NCBI GenBank assembly: GCA_963969345.1
Contig: OZ017768.1
Span: 4,736,718-4,800,717 of the forward strand
Origin: Turbatrix aceti
Taxonomy: Eukaryota > Nematoda > Chromadorea > Rhabditida > Panagrolaimidae
Direction: 5' to 3'
Length of the DNA stretch: 64,000 nucleotides
Shown here one piece after another: positions 21,743 through 31,739 of this stretch. The first letter of the stretch is position 1. Each line of letters begins with the position of its first letter. The translations under genes were made by a program, and so were the position numbers. Below the pieces are notes generated by a model, which saw only the letters and a program-made list of their open reading frames with translations, was not told where the DNA came from and did no database searches.

Positions 21743-22705
21743 ATGGTAAGTTGTTGTATGTTGTGCATTATTATGTCATTGGTATCTGTTTTAGGCGAGA
21801 AATGCGGAAAAGGCCATGACGGCGCTCGCCCGATGGCGGCGCATGAAAGAACAGGAGGAAAGAGAGCCGCTGGCCCGCCGTCCTCTGGACACGAAGGAGT
21901 GCCTGAGACTCGGCGATGCCGAACGTTATCGTCGAGAGATTCTACACGACATTTCAAAAAAGATTACTGCTATTCAGGTTGGTTTTTGTTTTTTGTTTTT
22001 AGTCTGCCAAATTTTAGTCTGGTGCGTTTTCAGAATCCCGGTTTGGGTGAATTCAAACTCCGCGATCTCAACGACGAAATAAACAGATTGCTGAGGCTCA
22101 AATACGCTTGGGAATGCCGGATACGTGAACTCGGCGGAACAGACTACCGACGAATAGCCCCGAGAGAACTGGACGCCGATGGCCAGGAACTCTACAGCAA
22201 CCGGGGCTACAAATACTTCGGCGCGGCAAAAGATCTCCCCGGTGTGAGAGAACTCTTCGAGCAGGCCGCCAAGGAGGAGAAACCGGAAAAGAAGAAAATA
22301 GACCTGCTGAAACGCGTCGATGCAGACTACTACGGCTACCTCGACGACGACGATGGCCTGCTCGTGCCACTCGAACGCGTCCAGGAAGACCGCGCGGCGC
22401 GCAGACTGGCTAAGGAATGGAAAGAGAAGGGTGCCGTCATGAATCGTTGGGATGACATGGACGATGAGATGCACAGAGTCGATCAGGTGGGTTTTTGGTT
22501 TTTTTGGGGGAAAAATAGGATTTTTATAATTATGACTGTTTTTCAGACGGAAGACGAGGAAATCGAGGTCAAGGAATCCGTGGTTCTGGGCGACGACGGC
22601 AAGGAACTCGTCATCAAGCACGTCATGGTCCCCTCGCAGAAGGAAATCGAGGAAATGATCATCGAGCGCAAGAAACAGTACCTCATGGCCAAGTTTGTTG
22701 GCTGA
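21743..22705 (+). CDS. isy-1: Pre-mRNA splicing factor ISY1
   Basis: Exons 21743-21745, 21795-21977, 22034-22486 and 22547-22705 give 265 residues. The first coding exon is exactly the start codon (ATG|GTAAGT), and exon 2 supplies ARNAEKAMTALARW, matching the invariant start of ISY1 orthologues. Further identities are ISKKITAIQNPGLGEF, RDLNDEINRLLR, RGYKYFGAAKDLPGVRELFE and YYGYLDDDDGLLVPLE. ISY1 is a Prp19/XPE-associated component of the catalytic spliceosome. The C-terminal part is shorter than in vertebrates and ends shortly after the VPSQKEIEE helix. Confidence 0.96.
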   Translation: MVSCCMLCIIMSLVSVLGEKCGKGHDGARPMAAHERTGGKRAAGPPSSGHEGVPETRRCRTLSSRDSTRHFKKDYCYSGWFLFFVFSLPNFSLVRFQNPGLGEFKLRDLNDEINRLLRLKYAWECRIRELGGTDYRRIAPRELDADGQELYSNRGYKYFGAAKDLPGVRELFEQAAKEEKPEKKKIDLLKRVDADYYGYLDDDDGLLVPLERVQEDRAARRLAKEWKEKGAVMNRWDDMDDEMHRVDQVGFWFFWGKNRIFIIMTVFQTEDEEIEVKESVVLGDDGKELVIKHVMVPSQKEIEEMIIERKKQYLMAKFVG

Positions 22706-22869
22706 CGAATTTTCGTTGTAAGAAAATATTTGGCGACCGTATTTGTTGTTACTGTTTTTTGGCATGTCGATTGTGATATAAATTCACTTCAAAAACCCGA
22801 TTATCCAGTTAACTTTATCAGATACCGTAACCGGAAGTCAAAAAACATCATTGAATCATGAGATACCTA

Positions 22870-23130
22870 TTACTTGGAATTCTTGACGGTTGGCAGAACG
22901 TCGGGAATCTTGTTGTTAGGCTGCGGTACACGGAGCTTGATCAACGACTTTTCGACGTCATAGTAGTCGTACTTTGCGCAGTTGAGGTACTCGGCACACT
23001 TGTAGTCTCCGGGCTTCTGGGCATGGCTCTTCTTGCCGAGAGCGTTGAACTTTTCAGCGTGCTCGATGCCGGTCGTCAGGCGTGGAGCAGCGGAAAAGGG
23101 ACGAGCCACAACGGAAGTGAGACGAAACAT
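22870..23130 (-). CDS. NDUFV3: Complex I flavoprotein 3-like subunit (NDUFV3, 10 kDa)
   Basis: One coding exon of 86 residues. The N-terminus (MFRLTSVVARPFSAAPR) is a basic mitochondrial targeting peptide. The C-terminal half has the NDUFV3 signature of aromatic residues followed by an R-[VM]-P-Q-P motif (YDYYDVEKSLIKLRVPQP). NDUFV3 is an accessory subunit bound to NDUFV1/NDUFV2 in the complex I N-module. A TTTCAG acceptor lies about 8 bp upstream of the ATG, fitting a 5'-UTR intron or spliced leader. An earlier in-frame ATG at 23154 is upstream of that acceptor and gives a poorer targeting signal. It is divergent from endonuclease G. Confidence 0.75.
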   Translation of the reverse strand: MFRLTSVVARPFSAAPRLTTGIEHAEKFNALGKKSHAQKPGDYKCAEYLNCAKYDYYDVEKSLIKLRVPQPNNKIPDVLPTVKNSK

Positions 23131-23556
23131 GCGGAATCTGAAACTAAACGACAATAAAAACGGAATTTGCTCGAAAAATAATGAAAAAAAAGGAAAAATA
23201 TCGGAAATCGAAACAAACTCCGTTACGATATTCGCGCACAGTGTTCCTCTCTGGCGTAGTGTTCCCTATTATTGTTACTCATATTTTTTTACTTTTTTTC
23301 CGCCATATTTTGGGTATTTTTTATCAAGAATATGACGTTATTTTTGTCAAAATAGAATTTTGCAATGATGAATATCGTATTTTGGAGCTGTAAGCACGGT
23401 GTTACACGTGTAAAAATTTCACATTCAAACGTCCAACGTCGCGGAGGATCCGACCTCAAATTGGAATTTTCTGCTTTTATCGCATCTCGCATTTCCGCGG
23501 CTGTATTTTTTTAAACGTTTGCTGACTGTCTATTTTTAGGATCTTTGTTGTGCAAT
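23131..23556. promoter_or_regulatory. Shared divergent promoter region, NDUFV3 / endonuclease G
   Basis: 426 bp between the start codons of two mitochondrial protein genes, AT-rich with no coding signal. CTATTTTTAG at about 23530-23539 is a likely splice or trans-splice acceptor for the endonuclease G mRNA, 18 bp before its ATG. Confidence 0.45.
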
Positions 23557-24716
23557 ATGCAACGGGCAGCCAAAATCGGTGGTGTAGCAACACTCGCGGT
23601 TGGCTCGTTTCTGCTCGGGCGAAACGCCGACGACCTGGTTTTCCCAAAGCTTCACGCAGCCACAGCACTCGTCGCCTCGCAACCCGAACCGGTGTCGTTG
23701 GGTGTTCCGTCGGTGAAGGATGTTCATCTGCCGGCGGCAGACACCAGACCGTCCCGTTCAGCCGAAATCATGCGATTTGGGTGGCCTGGCTTCGACAACC
23801 TCCGGACCTACGAGGACTTTGTCCTCTCCTACGACCGTCGCACGAGGACCGCTCACTGGGTCATCGAGCACCTCACGCCGGATCGCATGACCTACGATCC
23901 GTCAGTCGATCGCAAGAATTCCAACTTTCGGCCCGATGAGTCTATCCATGAGTACTTTCGGTCGACAAATGAGGATTACTTCGTAAGTTTTTGTGATCGT
24001 CAAAAAATTGTCTTTTTCTGCTAAATTTTATAAAATTTTGAAAATAGCGCTCAAAAAAAGCAGGAAAACTTTTTTACCTTTTTTTTTGACTTTTATGAAC
24101 TTTTTTTTCCAAAATTTTTTTGTTTTGTTCGGATCCATTTTTTGACGTGAAATTTTTACTTTCAGCGCAGCGGATACGACAGAGGGCACCTGGCTCCCGC
24201 GGCGAATCACCGGAAGACGCAGACTGCCATCGACCAGACCTTCTACCTCACCAACATGTCCCCCCAGGTCGGCAAGGGCTTCAATCGGGACAAGTGGAAC
24301 GAGCTCGAGAAACACACGAGGTTGATTTTTCAGTTTTTTTTGCCCAAAACCAATAATTCTGTTTTTCCAGACGTTTCGCGTACAAGAACCCGAACGTGTA
24401 CATCTGCACAGGTCCGCTGTACATGCCCCGCAAGGAGGAAGACGGCAACCTCTACGTTCGGTACAAGGTGATTGGTGAACGTCGCGTAGCCGTGCCAACG
24501 CACTTCTTCAAGGTCATCTTGGTTGAATACGAAATCGGCAAGTACAAGCTCGAGGCTTACGTCCTGCCCAACGAGGCCATCGCTGATTCCGTGCCTCTGA
24601 CGCACTTCCTCGTCCCGCTCGACTCAATCGAGCGTGCTGCAGGTTTTCTGATTTTTGACAAGGTCCCGAAAAATCAAATCAAGTTCGTCAACGGCCAAAA
24701 ACAGGGATGGTTCTGA
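23557..24716 (+). CDS. cps-6: Mitochondrial endonuclease G (CPS-6 orthologue)
   Basis: Exons 23557-23982, 24166-24320 and 24371-24716 give 308 residues, the length of CPS-6. The protein opens with a hydrophobic intermembrane-space signal (GVATLAVGSFLLGR). The DNA/RNA non-specific endonuclease signature DRGHLAPAANH spans the exon 2 start and contains the catalytic His; the following NMSPQ...FNRDKWNELE supplies the metal-ligand Asn region. EndoG cuts nuclear DNA in apoptosis and degrades paternal mitochondrial DNA in C. elegans. The ATG at 23557 is chosen because it follows a splice acceptor and is the first in frame. Confidence 0.96.
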
Positions 24717-24985
24717 TTTTCTTTAGCTCAGGGTTGTTTTTTTTTTATCATTTTGGCATTTTTGACACCTTCAGTATGAAAAAATTTATCATTCTAGCGT
24801 TAGTATACAATTAGTCTCGACGACCGCAGTGTCGATACGTGTCAAGTTGTGCTGTGAGTCAGAAGAAGAATACTACAGGAATGAAACGGTCAGAAGGCGG
24901 TTGTTGCTCGGCAGCTGGATGCATTGCATTGTCCATGGTTGGTGATCGAAGGCCACCGCTGCTGCTGCTCTGGCTGGCTGGCCTT

Positions 24986-27329
24986 TTAGGCCAGGTTGTC
25001 GCGTACGAGGATGACGAGCGACCCAACCAGACCGGATTCCTTGAATGTCTTGATAGCGGCAACTTTGGCTTCGTCGCTCACAGTGCCGTACTCGTGGTAC
25101 CACTCGGGGGCACACGCGATCTCCTTGCGAGGATAGCTCGAGATCAGCGAAAAGTCTTCTGGACATCGTTCGTGTCCGAACACTACTTTGAACAGAATCT
25201 GAAATTTGCAGCGATGCAAAACGTCGCGAAATTTTCGGCAAAAAGATTCGGAGGTTAAAAAAATCATAAAATCAATCGAAAGGCTCCTGAAGCGAAAATA
25301 TTGCTTTTTAGATGATTTTAGGGAAAAAACTATTTTTTGGGGTTTTCGGACACCCAAACACCGAAATTTTCGGGAACCTGACAAAACAGAATAAAACCCA
25401 CCTCCAAAGACTCGTCCACGCCGAATTTCCGATCGAACCTAGCACCACAGGGGAATCGCACGCTGACGCGAACAAAGTCAGCGGTGGGCTCTACGAAGCC
25501 GGTGAGCTCGTCCCTGACTTTCTGGCGGTGCTCGATGAAGCGCTGCCGTTTCTCTTCCAGCTTGCGTTGTTCTTCCTCCTCGCGGCGCTGCGCATCCGCC
25601 AACTCGCTTTCCTTTCGGCGTCTCTCGGCGAGATTTTTGCGATCCTGTTCGAGGGCTCGCTGGTATTCCTCCTCCTGCTCACGGCGAAGACGAGTATTCA
25701 TCTCGCGCTGCGCTCTGAAAATCAATCAATCAATCATTCAATCTCCAAAATCTTATAAATATTTTTGGGATCCCCGAATTGAATTACACGTTCGCAGACA
25801 AAGACAAAGACGCAGATCGTCCTCGCCTCCGGCCAAGAGACATGGCGGCGTCGTGTCGGGATTGTTAGTGGTCTGTTGAAGCGTGTGAATCAGCCAGAAA
25901 TGCCATCCTTCTTTTCCCGCGTGCGTTAGTTATAAAAGGAAAACATTCCCACTCACCGTTCATTCAGAATGGCACTGATGAAGCGCTGATTTCGCTCGAC
26001 GCCGTTCTGGAAGAGTTGAATGAGTTCTGTCTTCGGCATCGAGCCTACGACGCGTTGAACGCACGCGTGACGGTTTTCGCGCATGCAGATGAGTGCCAGA
26101 GCCGGGTAGGTGTATTCGCGAAGGGCTTGGGCCACTGAAAATATGCCAATAAGAAGAATAAGAAGAGAAAAATCGACTCTGACTCAAAATCGACTCATTT
26201 GACAAAAATTTGGCTCCCACCAAATCAAAAAAATATTTTTTTTATAGATAATGTACGAAAAAACATGAAAATAAATGCAATTTTTAGCATTTTTTGAATT
26301 TGTGAACAAGAAATACTCAAAATTGTTAAAAACAGTGAATTTTACCCCAAAAAAAGTAGATTTTCTTCAAAAGAGTCGCGACTCTTCGGAGTCGATGAAA
26401 ATAACAAAGAAAAAGGAAACGTACCCTTGTGGCCTTCGGTGGTGCGAACATTCGTGCCCCAAACAATAATATTATTGCGTTCGACAAAATCGAAGAACTC
26501 CGCACTGCAGAGCGTGCCGCGGATGAAAGTCTCGGTCGCCTGATGCGCCGGATTGTGGAGATAGACGAGGACAAAGCGCACCTCCTCCTTCGACTGCCGA
26601 AGGACCTCCGTGTACGTCACGTGCCGCCACGGCAGCTTCGACTCGACATCCGCATACTTGATTTCCATTTCACTGCGGAAAGTGAGCGAGTCTTCCTCGG
26701 GACTCGTAATTGCAGGCCATAGGGTAGATACGAAGCCAACTGCAAAGCCAAAAACCGGAGTGAGAACCAATCTCACGCAGAAAAACCAGGCGGACTCACA
26801 GACAAACACACAAGCTCGGTAGAAAGTGTTGTAAAAGAAAGCTACGGGTGAAGTGACCATATCCGTGATCCAGGCAAACCACGAAGAAGTCGTCGCAACC
26901 TGGTCCTGTCTTGGGGGTAGCCGCTCGGCGGCAAGTGAATCATCGTCCGAAAAGGACGTTCCTGTGCTCGAAGAATCGTAAACCGTCGCTCTGTTTCGTC
27001 GACGAACTTCGACGCCGTTCATGCCATACTGGGCTTCTGCGAGGTTCAGATTTCCCTGAAAAAGCAAACAAACACGTCAACAAACAAACGACGATCGTTT
27101 CAAGAGAAAATCCGAACTTACACTGAGGAATCGTATGACAGCGTTCTGAAGATCGCCATCGGACTGCTCCAGGCAGTATCGTGCGACATCGCCGTCGACA
27201 GCGCAAATCTCCTGAAAAAAAATCAATCGTTTATCCAGACACACGAGTTTAAAGACAACAAAAAATCCTTACTTTGAATTGATTGATCAATTGCTCGTCA
27301 AGAGCAGAAGTTCCCGCGCCATCTGTCAT
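24986..27329 (-). CDS. FAF2: FAF2/UBXD8-like protein: UBA, membrane hairpin, UAS and UBX domains
   Basis: Minus-strand exons 27329-27273, 27211-27122, 27055-26425, 26134-25957, 25714-25402 and 25198-24986 give 493 residues. Order: UBA-like three-helix domain (about 10-50, EQLINQFKEICAVDGDVARYCLEQ); a hydrophobic hairpin (about 110-150, FVCESAWFFCVRLVLTPVFG) for ER or lipid-droplet insertion; the UAS thioredoxin-like domain (FVLVYLHNPAHQATETFIR); an Arg/Glu coiled coil; and a C-terminal UBX domain that recruits p97/CDC-48 (RFPCGARFDRKF...KVVFGHE...FSLISSYPRKE). FAF2 extracts ubiquitinated clients in ER-associated degradation and controls lipid droplets. The UBX loop reads SYPRKE, a replacement for the usual FPR turn. 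Confidence 0.93.
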
Positions 27330-27643
27330 ATCACTGATCTCTACAGACAAAGATAATTAGAAGATTCTCAACAACTTTGTGGACTTCTCAAAGTCAGGCA
27401 CAGATAACGAAACAAACACGATCGACGACGCAGCAAAGTAGATATACGTTGCACACACCAAAACAATAAAGCGCGTGCGCTTTTCACCCCGTTGATTCAG
27501 AACACATTGCCAGCCCGAATTTTTCATCCTCAACAAAAAAATGTTGTAGGAGTTGCGAAGGAAAGATTTTATCGTTTCGTGTTTTTTGTATCTTTTGCAT
27601 TGTGTCCTACGACGGAATAATAAATATGATATGATTTCCAGCG
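27330..27643. promoter_or_regulatory. Divergent region FAF2 / CMC1
   Basis: 314 bp between the starts of two divergent genes. GATTTCCAG at 27634-27642, directly before the CMC1 ATG, is a likely trans-splice or 5'-intron acceptor. No other feature recognised. Confidence 0.45.
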
Positions 27644-28293
27644 ATGGCGCAGCCAGCAAATCATCCTCATCCCCATCCGGAGTCAAATCCGGACAGACTA
27701 CTGAAAAGCGATGACCTGGTCGACCTGCATGACGGCGAGATCTTTGTCGACGAACATGGCAAAAAGTACCGGGTGAAGAAGAAGATCATGTCTGACCACT
27801 TTTGCGGTGGTCCTCACGGCCTCGGTGGGTTTTTCACTTTTTTTGAAGTTTTTTTGTTAAGGTAAATTTTCCAGGTGACCCAAACGACCGGACGCTTCGT
27901 CGGATCGAAGCCGACGTTCTCGTGCCGAATCGAATGAACTCCAGGATCGAGAAAGTGGATTGCCATGAGATGTATATGAGTGGGTTTTTTAAAAATAAAT
28001 TTTGCTTCTATGCACGTCAAATGTTTTTTTTTTCAGATCTGGTAAATTGCATGACGGCTGAAGGAGGCGCCTACGGTTTGTACAAGTGCACCGCTCAGCG
28101 AGATGCCCTCAACGACTGCAAACGCGCCAGGTTCACGGATCCCAACTTCAGACAGCAGATGACCGAGGAGTACCTAAACGAGAGGGCCGAATTCCGCCGA
28201 ACTGGACTGACTTCGAAGGAGCGAAAGTTCAAAGAGTTCCGAGACTGGAAGAAGCAACACGAGCCGCATCCAGAGGATCAGGATCGCAAGTAG
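27644..28293 (+). CDS. CMC1: Cytochrome c oxidase assembly factor CMC1, twin CX9C protein
   Basis: Exons 27644-27824, 27875-27979 and 28037-28293 give 180 residues. The core TLRRIEADVLVPNRM...DCHEMYMNLVNC...KCTAQRDALNDCKRARFTDP matches CMC1. The two helices each have a CX9C pair (C-HEMYMNLVN-C and C-TAQRDALND-C) that are oxidised by the Mia40 relay in the intermembrane space. The EEYLNERAEFRRTGL segment follows as in orthologues. CMC1 stabilises COX1 during complex IV assembly. The protein carries about 70 extra N-terminal residues (His/Pro-rich, then a Lys-rich segment) compared with human CMC1 (about 106). Confidence 0.9.
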
Positions 28294-28450
28294 TGGATTT
28301 TGGATTTTGATTTTGATTTGTAGTCAGTCGAATAAAGTTGTGTTTTTGTCTTGATATGCGTTGAAGGTTGTTCAATCGATTGGCATATTTGTTACAAATT
28401 TTTTTCTATGATCTTTGATTTTGTTGAATGAATGAAAAAAAAAGAGTAAC

Positions 28451-28815
28451 GATCGCCGAAAATCTATTTTTGACGATTTTTGGTACGCTAAAAACCATTT
28501 TCTACGGCATTTCCAAAACATATTGATCGACGTAATTTTTGATGGAGAATCCATAAAAATTTAAAAAATATATTATTACTACATTGAAAAATGCCGAAAT
28601 GAATTTTGCCTTTCTTACCCTTTTTTAAATTAGATTTTCGGCATTTTTTAAAGTGAAAACTGTCACCTAAAATGGCAAAACCGATTTCAGACAATCGTAA
28701 CCCCTGCAGGGCCCTGCCAGATCATGTCTCAAGCAGATAAATTTTATACTAAAAATTTTTTTTTCGTAGTAAAAGCAACTTTTTGGCAAAATTTTATGAA
28801 GAATTTCCAAAAAAA
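28451..28815. mobile_element. Palindromic MITE (family B, copy 4), truncated
   Basis: About 365 bp with the family words (CGACGTAATTTTTGATGGAGAATCC, then inverted GATCATGTCTCAAGC and TTTCGTAGTAAAAG) but no intact outer termini. It ends 16 bp before the start codon of the nucleotidyltransferase gene, so it forms its 5' leader or promoter-proximal DNA. Confidence 0.65.
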
Positions 28816-28830
28816 AGTTCAGTTTAGAAA

Positions 28831-31739
28831 ATGGAAGTCGAAGACGCACCAATGCCATCCCCGAATGCATCTCGGTCGCCCGAGAGCTACGGCGACGCTC
28901 CGGACTCCTGCGGATCCAAAAAATCACGCTTGGAGCAACAAGCCGCGAGATCGGTCTATGTTTCCAAGTTTTCGGGTGTCGTGCACGAAGATGACGTCCG
29001 CAAATCCCTGGCGACTCAATTTGGTCCTGTTGAGCACGTCCACGTCGATAGGGAATGGGGCAGGTACGCCATCGTTCGTTTCCACACAGTCGAAGCCGCG
29101 CAGGAGGCACTGGCTGTCGGGAAGGCCACTATTGGCAACGTGAGTCGCGCGCCACTGTTTTTTGTACTAAAAATTTTTTTTTAGCTTGATGTGACGCTGA
29201 AACCCGTGAAAAGTCGTCGTGGCGAGGTGGATTCGTTGCCGGAGCTCGACTTGACCGCCGAAGACGTCCTCAGTGAATTCTCTGCCATGAAAGGCCTGCC
29301 ACTCATGCACCAGATGCGCCAGTTCCGCGCTCGGTTTTCGCTGACCGATGAGGACCGTAAAAAGAGGATGCAGATCTGCAAATTCCTGCACAAACATTTT
29401 TCTGCTTTTTTTGACGCTGAAATCAATTTTGAACCCTTCGGATCGACCGTCACCGGTTTTGCCACCCAGGTCGCCGACCTGGATATCAACATGACGGTCA
29501 CGGCACGCGATAGCGAGATGCCAACCGACGCTGTCGTCCGGAAGAGGCCCACCGCATTCATAGAATCCCTGGCTGCGTTGCACGACGAAGGCGTCACTTT
29601 CGACGAGTTTCAAGCGCTCGACGCTGCTGGTATGTTCGCTGATCTGGGAGGGGCAAAAAATCGTTTTTTTTGTTCTTGAACGAACAAAATTTTTGTTTTT
29701 AAATTAAAAAAATTTTTTTTTAATTTTTCAATTCTAATTTTTTTTTATTTTGAAAATCTAATGAATGTGTTCGCGAACAGACAACGATTGGATTATGCAC
29801 GGCAGATTCTGGTGCATAATAGCATTTATACAAAATTTTATTTCAACAGAAAAAAAACGTAAGCTGCGGGCGATTTTTTTTTCGATAACAGTTTTCCTAC
29901 ACTTTTTTATGGGCGAAGTCAATGCACAATTTTTGCCATTTTTTGACGAATAACATCGATTTCGGCACAATAAAATTAATTTTGTTCGTTTATCTGTTCG
30001 GAAAATTTATTTTTGTTCACGAACAAACTCGAACAAAGTAAATCGGTTCTCGAACGAACACGAACGTAATTTTTTTTAAATTTCACGTTCGAACTCAACT
30101 AAAAATCGAAAAATTAAAATTTCATCCCGATTTTCAGCCCAGCAGGACCTGGTGTACCGAATCCTCGTCGACATCGGCCACCGCTACGGCAACGTCTTTA
30201 AAGTGCGGCAGATTGCAAAAAGCAAAACTCCAGTCGTCCACTTTATCCACAAAGGCGGTCTGCAGTGCGAGATTTCCGTCAACAACGAACTCAGTGTGAT
30301 AAAGGCCAATTTTGTGCCGACTTTCATTCAAGGTCCCCGGGAAGTGCTTCCCGTGCTCCTGTTTGTGCTCCGGGTCTGGGCCCAGCAAGCCGGGGTGTTC
30401 GGAAGCTCGCAGACGGGCAAACTGACCGCGCTCAAGAGCTACGCGTTCTCCCTCATCTTCATCGCTTCCCTCCAGCACTCGGGTGTTTTGCCGCCGGTTA
30501 AAACCGTGGCAGACGGAAAGCAGATCAACGGGTGGGACGTCGAGTACGTTGAACGACGGCAGATTCTGGTGCATAATGACGACGATGGGACTGTCAAGAA
30601 TCTGTTGAAGGTGGGGTTTTGGGTTTGAAAACTTTGGGTTCGGGTTTTAGAACCCAAAAAAAAGTTCAAAGGGGAAAAAAATAGAAAAAACCGTTGAAAA
30701 TACCGAATTTTGGCATTGAAAAACGCAAAATTTGGTATATTTTCATTGACAATGCATAAATTTTAGAACAATTAGGTACACAAAATTTTGGGAAATTTTT
30801 GGGTTTGGATCTAGTTAATCAAAAAGTTTCTGAAATAAAAAAAACTGATTTCAACGCTTTTTTTAGGCCTTTTTCGTGTTCGTAGCCCAGCATTTGCGAG
30901 AAAGTGACGTCATTTGCATCCGATTGGGCCGCGTCGTGCCCTTTGCGGAGTTCGTGGCCGGGACCGAGGCCGACAGCCGCGTGAAGGAAGGCTTCGTCAA
31001 GTCGCTGGCCAATGTTCAGGACCCGATCGAACTCTCGCACAACGTCGCAGCCCGGGTGAGTCACGCGTCTCTCGCGTGCCTCCGGCGAGAGTGCTGCCGT
31101 GCGCTGTCCAAACTCAAGTCAGCTGATTTCTCGCTCGCATCCCTGCTGGATGTTCGTTCGTCCTCCGGTGGACCAAACTCCTCTGCAGGCTCGTCGTCAT
31201 CAACATCCACGGCACCAAAGAGCGGTGTTCGCGTGAGTGGTGTTCTCGGCGCCGGCTTCGATCCGACTGCTGTGGCGAAGGCGGCTGTCACGCTGCTCAC
31301 TGACGTTCTCCTCATCGATGTCGTCGAGGACGGTGACGCTGTCAAGCGGCTGAGGATCGGTGACCATGAACCATCGGGGGCACAAACCGACGCTCTGCCA
31401 CCCTTTTTCGCGTCCACACCGACGTGGATCGGTCGGAGAGCCGTCAGACGCGAACTCGCGAGCAAAGACGCCGACCTACCTCTCTGGCAGCTGGAAAAAA
31501 TGGTCTCAAACCACGTCAAACGCCGACACGACGCAGAAGACATCGACGAATCCGGGGGAGGCGTCGAGTTCCGAGTCGACGTCGACTACGATCCGACGAA
31601 CGGTAACGTCAATTTTGTCCTCACACCTGCGACCTGGTCGACACCGGCGAAGACGACCGAATTGTTTCACTTTCTCCGCCAATTTTTGGTGCTAAATGAG
31701 TGCGCTCTGCTGAAATCGTGTATTTCTGCTCTTCAGTGA
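28831..31739 (+). CDS. usip-1: RRM-containing terminal nucleotidyltransferase (USIP-1 / TUT1 type)
   Basis: Exons 28831-29139, 29185-29629, 30138-30610 and 30867-31739 give 699 residues. An RRM is at about 40-105 (SVYVSKFSGVVHEDDV...RYAIVRFHTVEAAQEAL). The polymerase-beta-like catalytic domain follows: FGSTVTGF plus the metal-binding D-L-D of ADLDIN in exon 2, and a third carboxylate-bearing strand in exon 3 (GGLQCEISVNNELSV). Then comes the PAP-associated helical region (LPVLLFVLRVWAQQAGVF...LKSYAFSLIFIASLQ). The long C-terminal exon has a low-complexity Ser/Gly linker. Animal TUT1 and worm USIP-1 have this RRM-NTase order and uridylate U6 snRNA; that role is inferred from architecture. Intron 2 contains a family A MITE. 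Confidence 0.85.
29645..30100. mobile_element. hAT-like MITE (family A, copy 4) in usip-1 intron 2
   Basis: About 455 bp. The left end GGGAGGGGCAAAAAATCG corresponds to the family start, followed by TTTTTTTTGTTCTTGAACGA, and it has matching CGAAC-rich blocks at the right. Ends are worn. It occupies most of intron 29630-30137, leaving about 50 bp of host intron. Confidence 0.65.

Noticed and set aside
21423..22705. Metaxin 1 and ISY1 as an operon
   Set aside because: The gap is 320 bp with a polyadenylation signal near 21537 and no clear acceptor close to the ISY1 ATG; possible but not supported.
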